DNA of 5,162 bases from Abditibacteriota bacterium (lineage in GTDB: Bacteria > Armatimonadota > UBA5829): NCBI GenBank assembly GCA_017958015.1, contig JAGDDM010000095.1, positions 1-5,162 of the forward strand, given 5' to 3'. The notes beneath the pieces are model-generated. The model searched no databases. It worked only from the letters and a program-made list of their open reading frames with translations, and was not told where the DNA came from. The translations under genes and the position numbers were made by a program. Positions 1 to 5,162 of this stretch are shown one piece after another. The first letter of the stretch is position 1. The number at the start of each line of letters is the position of its first letter.

Positions 1-1008
1 AGCGACGAAATGAAGGCCTTCGAGGCCGAGTTCGCCGCCTATTGCGGTGTGAAGCACGGCATCGGCGTCGCCAACGGTACGGAAGCCCTCTTCCTGGCCC
101 TCAAGGCTCTGGGCATCGGTTTCGGAGACGAGGTCATCGTTCCCACCAACACCTTTATCGCCACCGCGGCGGCCGTGAGCCACTGCAACGGCACTCCCGT
201 GTTCGTGGACTGCGACCCCGTAACCTATTGCATCGATCCCGACAAGATTGAGGCAGCCATCACCCCCAAAACCAAGGCCATTATGCCGGTTCATCTCTAC
301 GGCCACGCCTGCGACATGGACAAGATTAACGCCATAGCGAAGGCCCACAACCTGAAAGTGGTTGAGGACTGCGCTCAGGCCCACGGCACCCTCTACAAGG
401 GCAAAGCCGCCGGTTCCATGGGCGACGCCGCCGGATTCAGCTTCTACCCCAGCAAAACTCTGGGCGCCTACGGCGACGCGGGTATGATTCTCACAAACGA
501 CGACGACACCGCGGCCAAGATTCGGCTCCTCAGAGACAACGGCAGAACCACTTGGTACGAGCACTCCATCATCGGCTACAACTCCCGCTTGGACGGCATT
601 CAGTCCGCGGTCCTGCGCATCAAACTGCGCCATCTGGACGAATGGGTTGACGGCAGAAGAAGAGTCGCGGCCAAGTATTACGAGCTCCTTAAGGACGTTC
701 CCGGCATCGTTCTTCCCACCGAGTGTGACTACACCAAGCACTCCTACTACGTGTTTGTGGCTCGGGTTGAGAACCGGGACGACTTTATGGCGAAGCTCAA
801 AGAGAGAGGCTGCGGCTGCGGAGTTCACTATCCTCTGCCCCTGCACCTCCAGCCCGCCTACGCCGATTTGGGCGGAAAAGTCGGCGACTGCCCGGTGGCC
901 GAAGACTACGCCAAGAAGATTGTCTCCCTGCCCATGTTCCCGGAACTTACGGACGAACAGGTGGCGGAGGCCTGCGATATAATCAAAACGGTGCTTGCCG
1001 AAAAGTGA
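1..1008 (+). CDS. DegT/DnrJ/EryC1/StrS family PLP-dependent sugar aminotransferase (5' end outside window)
   Basis: This enzyme should transfer an amino group, usually from glutamate, to a keto-sugar on a nucleotide carrier in the cytoplasm, making an amino sugar for a surface glycan. The reading frame is open to the left edge (S-D-E precedes the first Met at position 10), and that Met sits inside the conserved family segment EAEFAAYCGVKHGIGVANGTEAL, so the true start is upstream; family members are usually 360-390 residues and 335 are visible. Counting from the Met at 10, GTEAL (23-27) is the phosphate-binding turn, Asp120 in VVEDCAQAHG should bind the PLP pyridine nitrogen, and Lys149 in SFYPSKTLGAYGDAG should form the PLP Schiff base. 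All key residues are present and the C terminus looks complete. Twelve bases separate it from the sugar transferase. The exact substrate cannot be read from sequence; similarity of the lysine motif to VioA/FdtB/WbpE-type enzymes is from memory. Confidence 0.95.
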   Translation, partial: SDEMKAFEAEFAAYCGVKHGIGVANGTEALFLALKALGIGFGDEVIVPTNTFIATAAAVSHCNGTPVFVDCDPVTYCIDPDKIEAAITPKTKAIMPVHLYGHACDMDKINAIAKAHNLKVVEDCAQAHGTLYKGKAAGSMGDAAGFSFYPSKTLGAYGDAGMILTNDDDTAAKIRLLRDNGRTTWYEHSIIGYNSRLDGIQSAVLRIKLRHLDEWVDGRRRVAAKYYELLKDVPGIVLPTECDYTKHSYYVFVARVENRDDFMAKLKERGCGCGVHYPLPLHLQPAYADLGGKVGDCPVAEDYAKKIVSLPMFPELTDEQVAEACDIIKTVLAEK

Positions 1009-1020
1009 GAAATTAAACCC

Positions 1021-1722
1021 TTGACTTCGGAAGCGGAAACCAAGAGTAAATATCAAATCGATCGCGACAGCGAAAAGCCCATCCGTTCCTATCCTTTGAA
1101 GCGGGTGTCGGATATTCTTGTATCTCTTTTTCTGCTTCCCCCCACGGCGATTATATATCTTTTCGTTGCGCTGATGATTAAGATAACCGACCCCCACGGT
1201 CCGGTCATTTTCAAACAGCGCAGAGTGGGCAAAAACGGCAAAGAGTTCGATTTCTACAAATTCCGCTCCATGGCGGTGAACAACGACGATTCCCGCCACA
1301 AAGAATACATCAAGCATTTCATCGACGGAAACGAGGAAGAGCTGAAGCGTATTCAGGGCGAGGCGGAGATATACAAGCTGGCGGACGATAACCGAGTCAC
1401 TCCCATAGGCAAGTTCCTGCGCAAGACAAGTCTGGACGAGCTGCCCCAGTTGATAAACGTGCTCCGGGGTGATATGAGCATGGTGGGTCCCCGGCCCCAT
1501 CTTCCCTACGAGGTGGAGATGTACAAGCCCTGGCACCGCCGCCGCCTTTCGGGTACTCCCGGAATCACCGGTATCTGGCAGCTTTACGGAAGGAGCAAAG
1601 TTCCTTTCGACGAGTCGGTGAGCATGGATATTTGGTATCTGGAGCACCAATCCCTGAAATTGGATTTGGAAATAATATTCAGGACCTTTGTCAAAATTTT
1701 CGGCGACGAAGGCGCCTGTTAG
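1021..1722 (+). CDS. Bacterial sugar transferase, PglC/WcaJ type (initiating phosphoglycosyl transferase)
   Basis: This 233-residue membrane enzyme should move a sugar 1-phosphate from a UDP-sugar to undecaprenyl phosphate at the inner membrane, the first step of building a polysaccharide or glycan unit. It is the short form, lacking the extra membrane domain of full-length WcaJ. After a hydrophilic N-terminal tail come KRVSD (27-31) and one hydrophobic segment (about 32-53), expected to be a re-entrant helix. Then follow DPHGPVIFKQRRVG (57-70), FYKFRSM (78-84), the catalytic Asp139-Glu140 dyad in KTSLDELPQL, and the family signature NVLRGDMSMVGPRP (146-159). The start is uncertain: no in-frame ATG occurs before Met52, which would delete the membrane segment, so TTG at 1021 is used although no good ribosome binding site precedes it. 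TTG at 1096 is an alternative. The hydrophobic segment has Pro-Pro (40-41) where many relatives have Ser-Pro. The sugar specificity is unknown. Confidence 0.93.
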   Translation: MTSEAETKSKYQIDRDSEKPIRSYPLKRVSDILVSLFLLPPTAIIYLFVALMIKITDPHGPVIFKQRRVGKNGKEFDFYKFRSMAVNNDDSRHKEYIKHFIDGNEEELKRIQGEAEIYKLADDNRVTPIGKFLRKTSLDELPQLINVLRGDMSMVGPRPHLPYEVEMYKPWHRRRLSGTPGITGIWQLYGRSKVPFDESVSMDIWYLEHQSLKLDLEIIFRTFVKIFGDEGAC

Positions 1723-1726
1723 AGGA
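1721..1726 (+). promoter_or_regulatory. Ribosome binding site for the Gfo/Idh/MocA gene
   Basis: AGAGGA overlaps the TAG stop of the sugar transferase and lies 7 nt before ATG 1734. It decides the start: the frame stays open back to an ATG at 1632, but that start lies inside the upstream gene and would add a 34-residue Arg-rich leader ahead of the Rossmann fold. The overlap with the stop codon suggests translational coupling. Confidence 0.8.
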
Positions 1727-1733
1727 TAAAAAA

Positions 1734-2747
1734 ATGAGTCTCAAAATAGCCGTTGTTGGCGCCGGATATTGGGGTCCCAACATCATCAGAAACTTCAATC
1801 AGATTTCCGCCGCGGAAATGGCGGTTTGTTGCGACCAAGACACGGACAGACTGAAACACATCAAGAATCTTTATCCGAACATCAACCCCGTGACGGATTT
1901 CGACGAGGTTCTCAAAGATCCCACCATAGACGCGGTGGCCGTCTGCACCCACGTCAGTTCCCACTATCCTCTGGCCAAGAAAGCCCTTGAGGCCGGCAAG
2001 CACGTTCTCGTTGAGAAGCCCTTTACCGCCAAGGTAAGCGAGGCGGAAGAGCTTGTGGAGCTGGCCGCCAAGAAGAATCTCACCGTCATGATCGATCACA
2101 CCTTCGAGTACACCGCCGGTGTGAACAAGATGAAGGAGATTATCAAAGAGGGGCTCCTCGGGGACATCCTCTACATCAACTGCTCCCGGCTCAACCTGGG
2201 CATTTTCCAGCGGGACGTGAACGTTGTTTGGGACCTGGCTCCCCACGATCTTTCCATTATCATGTACGCCCTGGGCATGGAGCCGGTGACGGTCCGCACC
2301 GTGGGTATGCGTTTGCTGCACCCCACTCAGGAGGACGTGGCCTTCGTGACTCTGGGCTTTGAGAACGGCGCCCACGCCGTTGCCCACGTCAGTTGGGTCG
2401 ATCCCCACAAGGTCCGCAGCGTCAACGTGGTGGGCACCAAGCAGATGCTTGTTTACGACGATTTGGACGCTCTGGCGAAGATTCAGATTTTCGACAAGTG
2501 CGTTGACAATCCGCCGCACTACGACACCTTCGGCGAGTTCCTCTGCTCCTACCACTACGGCGACATCCACATCCCGCGGCTGAAGGAAGCGGAGCCCCTG
2601 AACGTCATGTGCCGCCATTTCATCGAGTGCGTGGAAAGCGGCAAAAAGCCCCGCAGTTCCGGCGAAAGCGGTCTGCGGATGGTGAAGATTTTGGCCGCCT
2701 CGGACGAGTCGCTCCGCAACGGCGGTAAGGAAATTTCCCTGAAGTAA
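1734..2747 (+). CDS. Gfo/Idh/MocA family NAD(P)-dependent sugar oxidoreductase
   Basis: This 337-residue cytoplasmic protein should oxidise or reduce a sugar, probably nucleotide-linked, using NAD(H) or NADP(H). The N-terminal Rossmann fold starts at once with KIAVVGAGYWGPN (4-16), giving the GxGxxG dinucleotide-binding loop. The family EKP motif is at 94-96 (HVLVEKPFTAK), with Lys95 expected to help catalysis and cofactor binding. DHTFEYTAG (121-129) and WDLAPHDLSI (166-175), with His171, fit the substrate-binding C-terminal domain. Length is normal for the family (about 320-370). Next to an aminotransferase and an initiating transferase, it probably acts in the same amino-sugar pathway, as WbpB works with WbpE in Pseudomonas by making the 3-keto sugar that is then aminated. 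This pairing is inference; the sequence does not fix the substrate. The gene ends in tandem stop codons (TAA TAA) followed by a terminator, so it is probably the last gene of its operon. Confidence 0.94.
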   Translation: MSLKIAVVGAGYWGPNIIRNFNQISAAEMAVCCDQDTDRLKHIKNLYPNINPVTDFDEVLKDPTIDAVAVCTHVSSHYPLAKKALEAGKHVLVEKPFTAKVSEAEELVELAAKKNLTVMIDHTFEYTAGVNKMKEIIKEGLLGDILYINCSRLNLGIFQRDVNVVWDLAPHDLSIIMYALGMEPVTVRTVGMRLLHPTQEDVAFVTLGFENGAHAVAHVSWVDPHKVRSVNVVGTKQMLVYDDLDALAKIQIFDKCVDNPPHYDTFGEFLCSYHYGDIHIPRLKEAEPLNVMCRHFIECVESGKKPRSSGESGLRMVKILAASDESLRNGGKEISLK

Positions 2748-2760
2748 TAAGCAATTTTCG

Positions 2761-2800
2761 GTCGCGGCGGTCGACGACAGTCGGCGCCGCGGCTTTTTTT
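2761..2800 (+). terminator. Strong intrinsic terminator after the glycan operon
   Basis: A 9-bp GC-rich stem pairs 2761-2769 (GTCGCGGCG) with 2785-2793 (CGCCGCGGC), with one T-G wobble, followed directly by seven T (2794-2800). Inside the 15-nt apical region a second short helix can form (2772-2775 CGAC with 2780-2783 GTCG, loop GACA). Its position 13 nt after the oxidoreductase stop fits operon termination. It ends one base before the ftsY ribosome binding site, so it could also act as an attenuator for ftsY. Confidence 0.85.
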
Positions 2801-2801
2801 C

Positions 2802-2808
2802 GGAGGAG
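2802..2808 (+). promoter_or_regulatory. Ribosome binding site for ftsY
   Basis: GGAGGAG is a near-perfect Shine-Dalgarno sequence, its GGAGG core ending 5 nt before ATG 2812. It fixes the ftsY start. It begins one base after the terminator T-run, so the transcript region just ahead of it is the hairpin itself whenever RNA polymerase arrives from upstream. Confidence 0.88.
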
Positions 2809-2811
2809 TAT

Positions 2812-3699
2812 ATGCGCTTTTTCAAAGGCCTTTTCAATAAAGTAGAACAGATTTTCGTCTCCCGCCGCAAGGTGGACGAGGAGTTTTTCGAGGAGCTGGA
2901 AGAGTCCATGATTGCCGCGGACATCGGCATGGCCACCACCATGAAGTTGGTGGAGGACCTGAAGTACGGCGCCAAGAAGGACCGCATCACCGATTCCGAG
3001 GAGATTAAGGAGCGGCTCAAGGCCGCAATCAGAGACATTCTCCTCCGGGACGGCGCCACCGTGGGCCTCAGAGAAGACGGCGAGGCTCCCCTTGTTTACC
3101 TCTTTGTGGGCGTGAACGGTGTGGGCAAAACCACCACCATAGCGAAGCTGGCGGCCCGGTACAAAAAACAGGGCAAAAAGGTCATCATGGCGGCGGCGGA
3201 CACTTTCCGGGCGGCAGCCATCGACCAGCTGGAGATTTGGGCCGACAGAGTTGGTGTGGACATTGTGAAGCACCGCCCCGGCGCGGATCCCGCGGCGGTT
3301 GTGTTCGACGCCGTAAGCGCCGCCAAGGCCAGAGGCGCCCATGTGGTTCTGGCGGACACCGCCGGCCGGCTCCACAACAAAACCAACCTCATGGAGGAAC
3401 TGCGGAAGATAGGCCGCACCGTGGTGAAGGCCAACGGCAGGGACGCGGACGAGCTCATTCTCGTTCTTGACGCCACCACCGGCCAGAACGCGGTCAATCA
3501 GGCCCGGGACTTCTCCGAGGCTGTTCCCCTTACGGGTATTTCCCTTTCCAAAATGGACAGCACCGCCAAGGGCGGCATCATCGTCACCGTCAAGGACGAA
3601 CTGAACGTGCCGGTGAAACTTGTCACCGTGGGCGAGAAAGTGGACGACCTTGAGGATTTCGACGCCCGAGTCTTTGTGGACGGGCTTTTCGCGGAATAA
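2812..3699 (+). CDS. ftsY: Signal recognition particle receptor FtsY (short form, NG domain only)
   Basis: FtsY is the membrane-associated SRP-family GTPase that docks ribosome-nascent chain-SRP complexes and hands them to SecYEG. The 295-residue protein has no long acidic A domain, unlike the roughly 500-residue E. coli protein. It begins with a short amphipathic, Phe-rich helix (MRFFKGLFNKVEQIF, 1-15) that probably contacts lipid. The N domain follows, with LEESMIAADIGMATT (29-43) matching the conserved ALLEADV region. The GTPase domain has G1 GVNGVGKTTT (100-109), DTFRAAA (130-136), DTAGR (182-186), the G4 element SKMD with Lys247 and Asp249, then TAKGG and the closing VGEKVDDLEDFD (273-284). 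SKMDS replaces the more usual TKLDG; the key Lys and Asp remain. FtsY is preferred over its paralogue Ffh because there is no Met-rich M domain. It lies between glycan genes, and a glycosyltransferase starts 2 nt after its stop. Confidence 0.97.
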   Translation: MRFFKGLFNKVEQIFVSRRKVDEEFFEELEESMIAADIGMATTMKLVEDLKYGAKKDRITDSEEIKERLKAAIRDILLRDGATVGLREDGEAPLVYLFVGVNGVGKTTTIAKLAARYKKQGKKVIMAAADTFRAAAIDQLEIWADRVGVDIVKHRPGADPAAVVFDAVSAAKARGAHVVLADTAGRLHNKTNLMEELRKIGRTVVKANGRDADELILVLDATTGQNAVNQARDFSEAVPLTGISLSKMDSTAKGGIIVTVKDELNVPVKLVTVGEKVDDLEDFDARVFVDGLFAE

Positions 3700-3701
3700 T
3701 C

Positions 3702-4430
3702 ATGGACCTTTCACTGGTAATCCCCTGCTACAACGAGGGCTTCAGAATCGCCGACACAATCGACACCGTGACCGCGTATCTGCGGCGGCTCGGTAAGTCA
3801 TACGAGATTATCATCGTTGACGACGGCAGCGGCGACGACACCCTCGCCAAAGCGAAATCGAAAGCCGAGGGCAGGGATGATATCAAAATCATCACCTACA
3901 CCCCCAACAGGGGCAAAGGCAACGCCGTGCGGGAGGGTGTGCTGGCGGCGGAGGGAGAGCTCATCGCCTTCACCGACGCCGATCTTTCGGCGCCCATAGA
4001 GGAAATGGACAAACTCCTATCGGCCATAGATGAGGGCGCCGCGGTGGCAATCGGCAGCCGGGCGGTGGCCCACTCGGAAATTGTGGTGCATCAGCCCCTC
4101 TACCGGGAAATCGGCGGCAAATGCCTGAACCTGATTATTCAGCTTTTCGCCGTGCCGGGCATCCGCGACACCCAGTGCGGATTCAAGATTTTCCGGGGCG
4201 CGCCGGCAAAGCGCATCTTTGCCGGCTCCTTCATCGACGGCTGGGGCTTCGACATCGAGGTTCTGTATCTCGCCCGCCGCATGGGACTGCGTATCGACGA
4301 AATCCCCGTCAGATGGTCCCACGGCGAGGGCTCCAAAATAAGCCCCTTCCGAGCCGGTCTGCAGGTTCTGAAGGATATTCTGCGCATGAGACTGCATGTG
4401 TATGATGAGAGAACAAAAGGCAATATATAA
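3702..4430 (+). CDS. Family 2 glycosyltransferase, dolichyl/undecaprenyl-phosphate sugar synthase-like
   Basis: This 242-residue GT-A fold enzyme should transfer a hexose, probably glucose or mannose, from a nucleotide sugar to a polyprenyl phosphate on the inner face of the membrane, giving a lipid-linked sugar donor. Motifs in order are LSLVIPCYNEG (3-13), the nucleotide-binding IIVDDGSGD (37-45), NRGKGNAV (69-76), the metal-binding DAD in FTDADLSAP (90-98), RDTQCGFKIF (155-164), GWGFDIEVLY (180-189) and IPVRWSHGEGSK (201-212). The DADLSAP and RDTQCGFK motifs resemble ALG5/DPM1-type proteins. No C-terminal membrane segments follow, unlike ArnC/GtrB-type enzymes, so it is probably peripheral. 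ATG 3702 lies 2 nt after the ftsY stop with only weak GCGGA upstream, so translation is probably coupled to ftsY. Sugar and acceptor are not resolved, and no GtrA-like flippase is in the window. Confidence 0.93.
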   Translation: MDLSLVIPCYNEGFRIADTIDTVTAYLRRLGKSYEIIIVDDGSGDDTLAKAKSKAEGRDDIKIITYTPNRGKGNAVREGVLAAEGELIAFTDADLSAPIEEMDKLLSAIDEGAAVAIGSRAVAHSEIVVHQPLYREIGGKCLNLIIQLFAVPGIRDTQCGFKIFRGAPAKRIFAGSFIDGWGFDIEVLYLARRMGLRIDEIPVRWSHGEGSKISPFRAGLQVLKDILRMRLHVYDERTKGNI

Positions 4431-4463
4431 AAGGAAACAGTCCGACACCGCGGGATTAGCCGC

Positions 4464-4489
4464 CGAAACATACAAACGAAACATACAAA
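4464..4489. repeat. Tandem direct repeat, two perfect 13-bp copies
   Basis: CGAAACATACAAA occurs at 4464-4476 and again, immediately adjacent, at 4477-4489. The second copy supplies part of the left arm of the following terminator hairpin. It may be a simple replication-slippage duplication; a binding site is possible but unsupported. Confidence 0.85.
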
Positions 4490-4525
4490 AATAACCGCCC
4501 CGTGGGGCGGTATATTTTTGTGTGT
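4481..4525. terminator. Bidirectional intrinsic terminator between convergent genes
   Basis: Seven pairs join 4494-4500 (ACCGCCC) to 4505-4511 (GGGCGGT) around the loop CGTG. After a single bulged A at 4512, the A-rich 4485-4493 pairs with the T-rich 4513-4521, and 4481-4484 can pair with 4522-4525 with one wobble. Because an A-run flanks the left and a T-run the right, each strand carries a GC stem followed by U-rich RNA. It should therefore end transcripts of the glycosyltransferase (+) and of the PEP-CTERM gene (-), whose stop codon is only 5 nt beyond the hairpin. Confidence 0.85.
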
Positions 4526-4529
4526 GAAC

Positions 4530-5162
4530 TTACTTCTTAATACGTCTCTTGAGTCCGGCGAGGGAAGCGAGACCCATAAGGGCGTAGGCGTAAGTCGCCG
4601 GTTCCGGAACGAGGAGGCCGTCATCGTGATCGGGATCGGGATCGTCGGGGTCGATGGGATCGCTGCCAATGGGTCTGACGCCGATCATATCGATGCGGAC
4701 GTCTTCGTAGTAGGTGTCGTATCCCGCGTCGTCGGGACCCAGGAAGCCGGTGAGGCTGATCCAGTGGATTCCGTCCACATGGTTAATGCTCTTAGGCAGT
4801 CCTTTTTCATCCAGATAGGCCGCGGGGTTGAAGTAGGCGGTAAAGAGGTGGCCGTCCCGGTCGACGTCCCAGACTTTGACGGTGACATGGTCGTTTTTGG
4901 TAAGGTCGAAAAGGTCGATGTTCAAGGGCGGATTGAGTCTGGCGTGGTCGATGTGCAGCGAAGCGTCCAGGGCCTCCATAACGCTGTCGGGAAGACCGTA
5001 GATGGTAAACTGCAGCATCAGGTCATCGTCCACGTTGTAGGGACCGCCCACAACCCAAGCGAGTCCGGCCTGATGATAGTACTCATCGGCTTCTATGGCC
5101 TCGATGGTGTCCAGGCCCGTAATGTGCATGGGGAAGTCGATACCGTCGGTTCCGCCGGGGAT
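4530..5162 (-). CDS. PEP-CTERM sorting domain surface protein, C-terminal part (5' end outside window)
   Basis: This is the C-terminal 210 residues of a probably secreted protein. PEP-CTERM tails direct export across the inner membrane and processing by an exosortase. Counting from the Met at 5129, VPEPATYA (174-181) is followed by a short hydrophobic stretch (about 182-193) and the basic tail KRRIKK, the classic three-part signal. The preceding domain (about 1-154) is acidic, rich in beta-prone segments (HVTVKVWDVDRDG, GIHWISLTGFLGP, YYEDVRIDMIGV), and I do not recognise it. An Asp/Pro-rich linker (157-170) joins it to the signal. The frame stays open to the right edge (reading IPGGTDGIDFP before the Met), no ribosome binding site precedes that Met and no signal peptide is visible, so the real start lies beyond the window. 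It converges on the glycosyltransferase across a shared terminator. No exosortase gene is visible here. Confidence 0.88.
   Translation of the reverse strand: MPGGTDGIDFPMHITGLDTIEAIEADEYYHQAGLAWVVGGPYNVDDDLMLQFTIYGLPDSVMEALDASLHIDHARLNPPLNIDLFDLTKNDHVTVKVWDVDRDGHLFTAYFNPAAYLDEKGLPKSINHVDGIHWISLTGFLGPDDAGYDTYYEDVRIDMIGVRPIGSDPIDPDDPDPDHDDGLLVPEPATYAYALMGLASLAGLKRRIKK
4533..4610 (-). other. PEP-CTERM exosortase recognition signal
   Basis: The last 26 residues hold V-P-E-P at 4610-4599, a predicted membrane-spanning stretch and a KRRIKK tail directly before the TAA stop. By established knowledge of this family, such tails are recognised by exosortases (EpsH family) at the inner membrane. The hydrophobic stretch is short, about 12-14 residues, which is still usual for the family. 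Confidence 0.9.
4628..4644. repeat. Hexanucleotide repeat encoding the Asp-Pro linker
   Basis: GATCGG is repeated with a period of 6 for nearly three units. On the minus strand it encodes alternating Asp and Pro, part of the linker before the PEP-CTERM signal (whole linker about 4620-4661). It is a place where slippage would change linker length by two residues without a frameshift. Confidence 0.75.

Noticed and set aside
10..12. ATG 10 as the true start of the aminotransferase
   Set aside because: The frame is open to the window edge, and conserved family sequence normally continues for a few dozen residues before this point.
1021..1050. TTGACT as a -35 box for the sugar transferase
   Set aside because: The -10 region is poor, and a promoter here would start transcription after the best start codon and before no other good one.
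1632..1733. Earlier ATG for the oxidoreductase at 1632
   Set aside because: It would add an Arg-rich leader lying inside the sugar transferase gene; ATG 1734 has a good ribosome binding site and starts right at the Rossmann fold.
2503..2532. TTGACA as a -35 box for an internal ftsY promoter
   Set aside because: No acceptable -10 element lies 16-18 nt downstream, and the bases are explained as Val-Asp-Asn codons of the oxidoreductase.
1719..3059. Long open frame on the minus strand (446 codons) opposite the oxidoreductase and ftsY
   Set aside because: It is a mirror of two well-supported plus-strand genes in GC-rich DNA, crosses the terminator and has no recognisable domain.
2620..3375. Minus-strand open frame of 251 codons across the end of the oxidoreductase and the start of ftsY
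   Set aside because: Low-complexity shadow translation antisense to conserved GTPase motifs, with no family resemblance.
4017..4669. Two overlapping minus-strand open frames opposite the glycosyltransferase and intergenic region
   Set aside because: Both read through the terminator hairpin and lie antisense to conserved glycosyltransferase motifs; no domain seen.
5127..5129. ATG at 5129 (minus strand) as the true start of the PEP-CTERM protein
   Set aside because: There is no ribosome binding site and no signal peptide, and the frame remains open and protein-like to the right edge.

Overview
The window is a bacterial chromosome segment, tightly packed and fairly GC-rich. It suggests a Gram-negative, diderm bacterium that makes a surface glycan and sorts proteins with an exosortase system. 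The main clue is the protein at the right edge, which ends in a PEP-CTERM sorting signal (VPEPATYA, a hydrophobic stretch, then a basic tail). Such signals are common in the Planctomycetes-Verrucomicrobia-Lentisphaerae group and in some Proteobacteria. I lean towards the first group, but this is inference and no marker in the window settles it.

Layout: positions 1-2747 hold three plus-strand genes with gaps of about 11-12 nt. They are a DegT/DnrJ/EryC1/StrS sugar aminotransferase (5' end outside the window), a small PglC/WcaJ-type initiating sugar-phosphate transferase and a Gfo/Idh/MocA NAD(P)-dependent sugar oxidoreductase. Together they look like the end of a polysaccharide operon: an oxidoreductase and an aminotransferase that make a nucleotide-linked amino sugar, plus the enzyme that loads the first sugar phosphate onto undecaprenyl phosphate. 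A strong intrinsic terminator (2761-2800) closes this operon.

Positions 2812-4430 hold ftsY, the signal recognition particle receptor, in a short form lacking the acidic A domain. Two bases after it comes a family 2 glycosyltransferase resembling dolichyl-phosphate glucosyl/mannosyl synthases. The ftsY ribosome binding site starts one base after the terminator T-run, so there is no room for a promoter between them. ftsY must be reached by read-through or from a promoter further upstream.

Positions 4431-4529 are a convergent intergenic region with a tandem 13-bp repeat and a long, nearly symmetrical hairpin that should terminate transcription from both sides. From 4530 to the right edge, on the minus strand, lies the C-terminal part of the PEP-CTERM surface protein, with an Asp/Pro linker before its sorting signal.

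The window combines glycan precursor synthesis, glycan initiation, lipid-linked sugar synthesis, membrane targeting and a probable exosortase substrate. PEP-CTERM proteins are known to co-occur with exopolysaccharide loci, so the neighbourhood is coherent. I see no mobile element, CRISPR array, RNA gene or clear new defence system.
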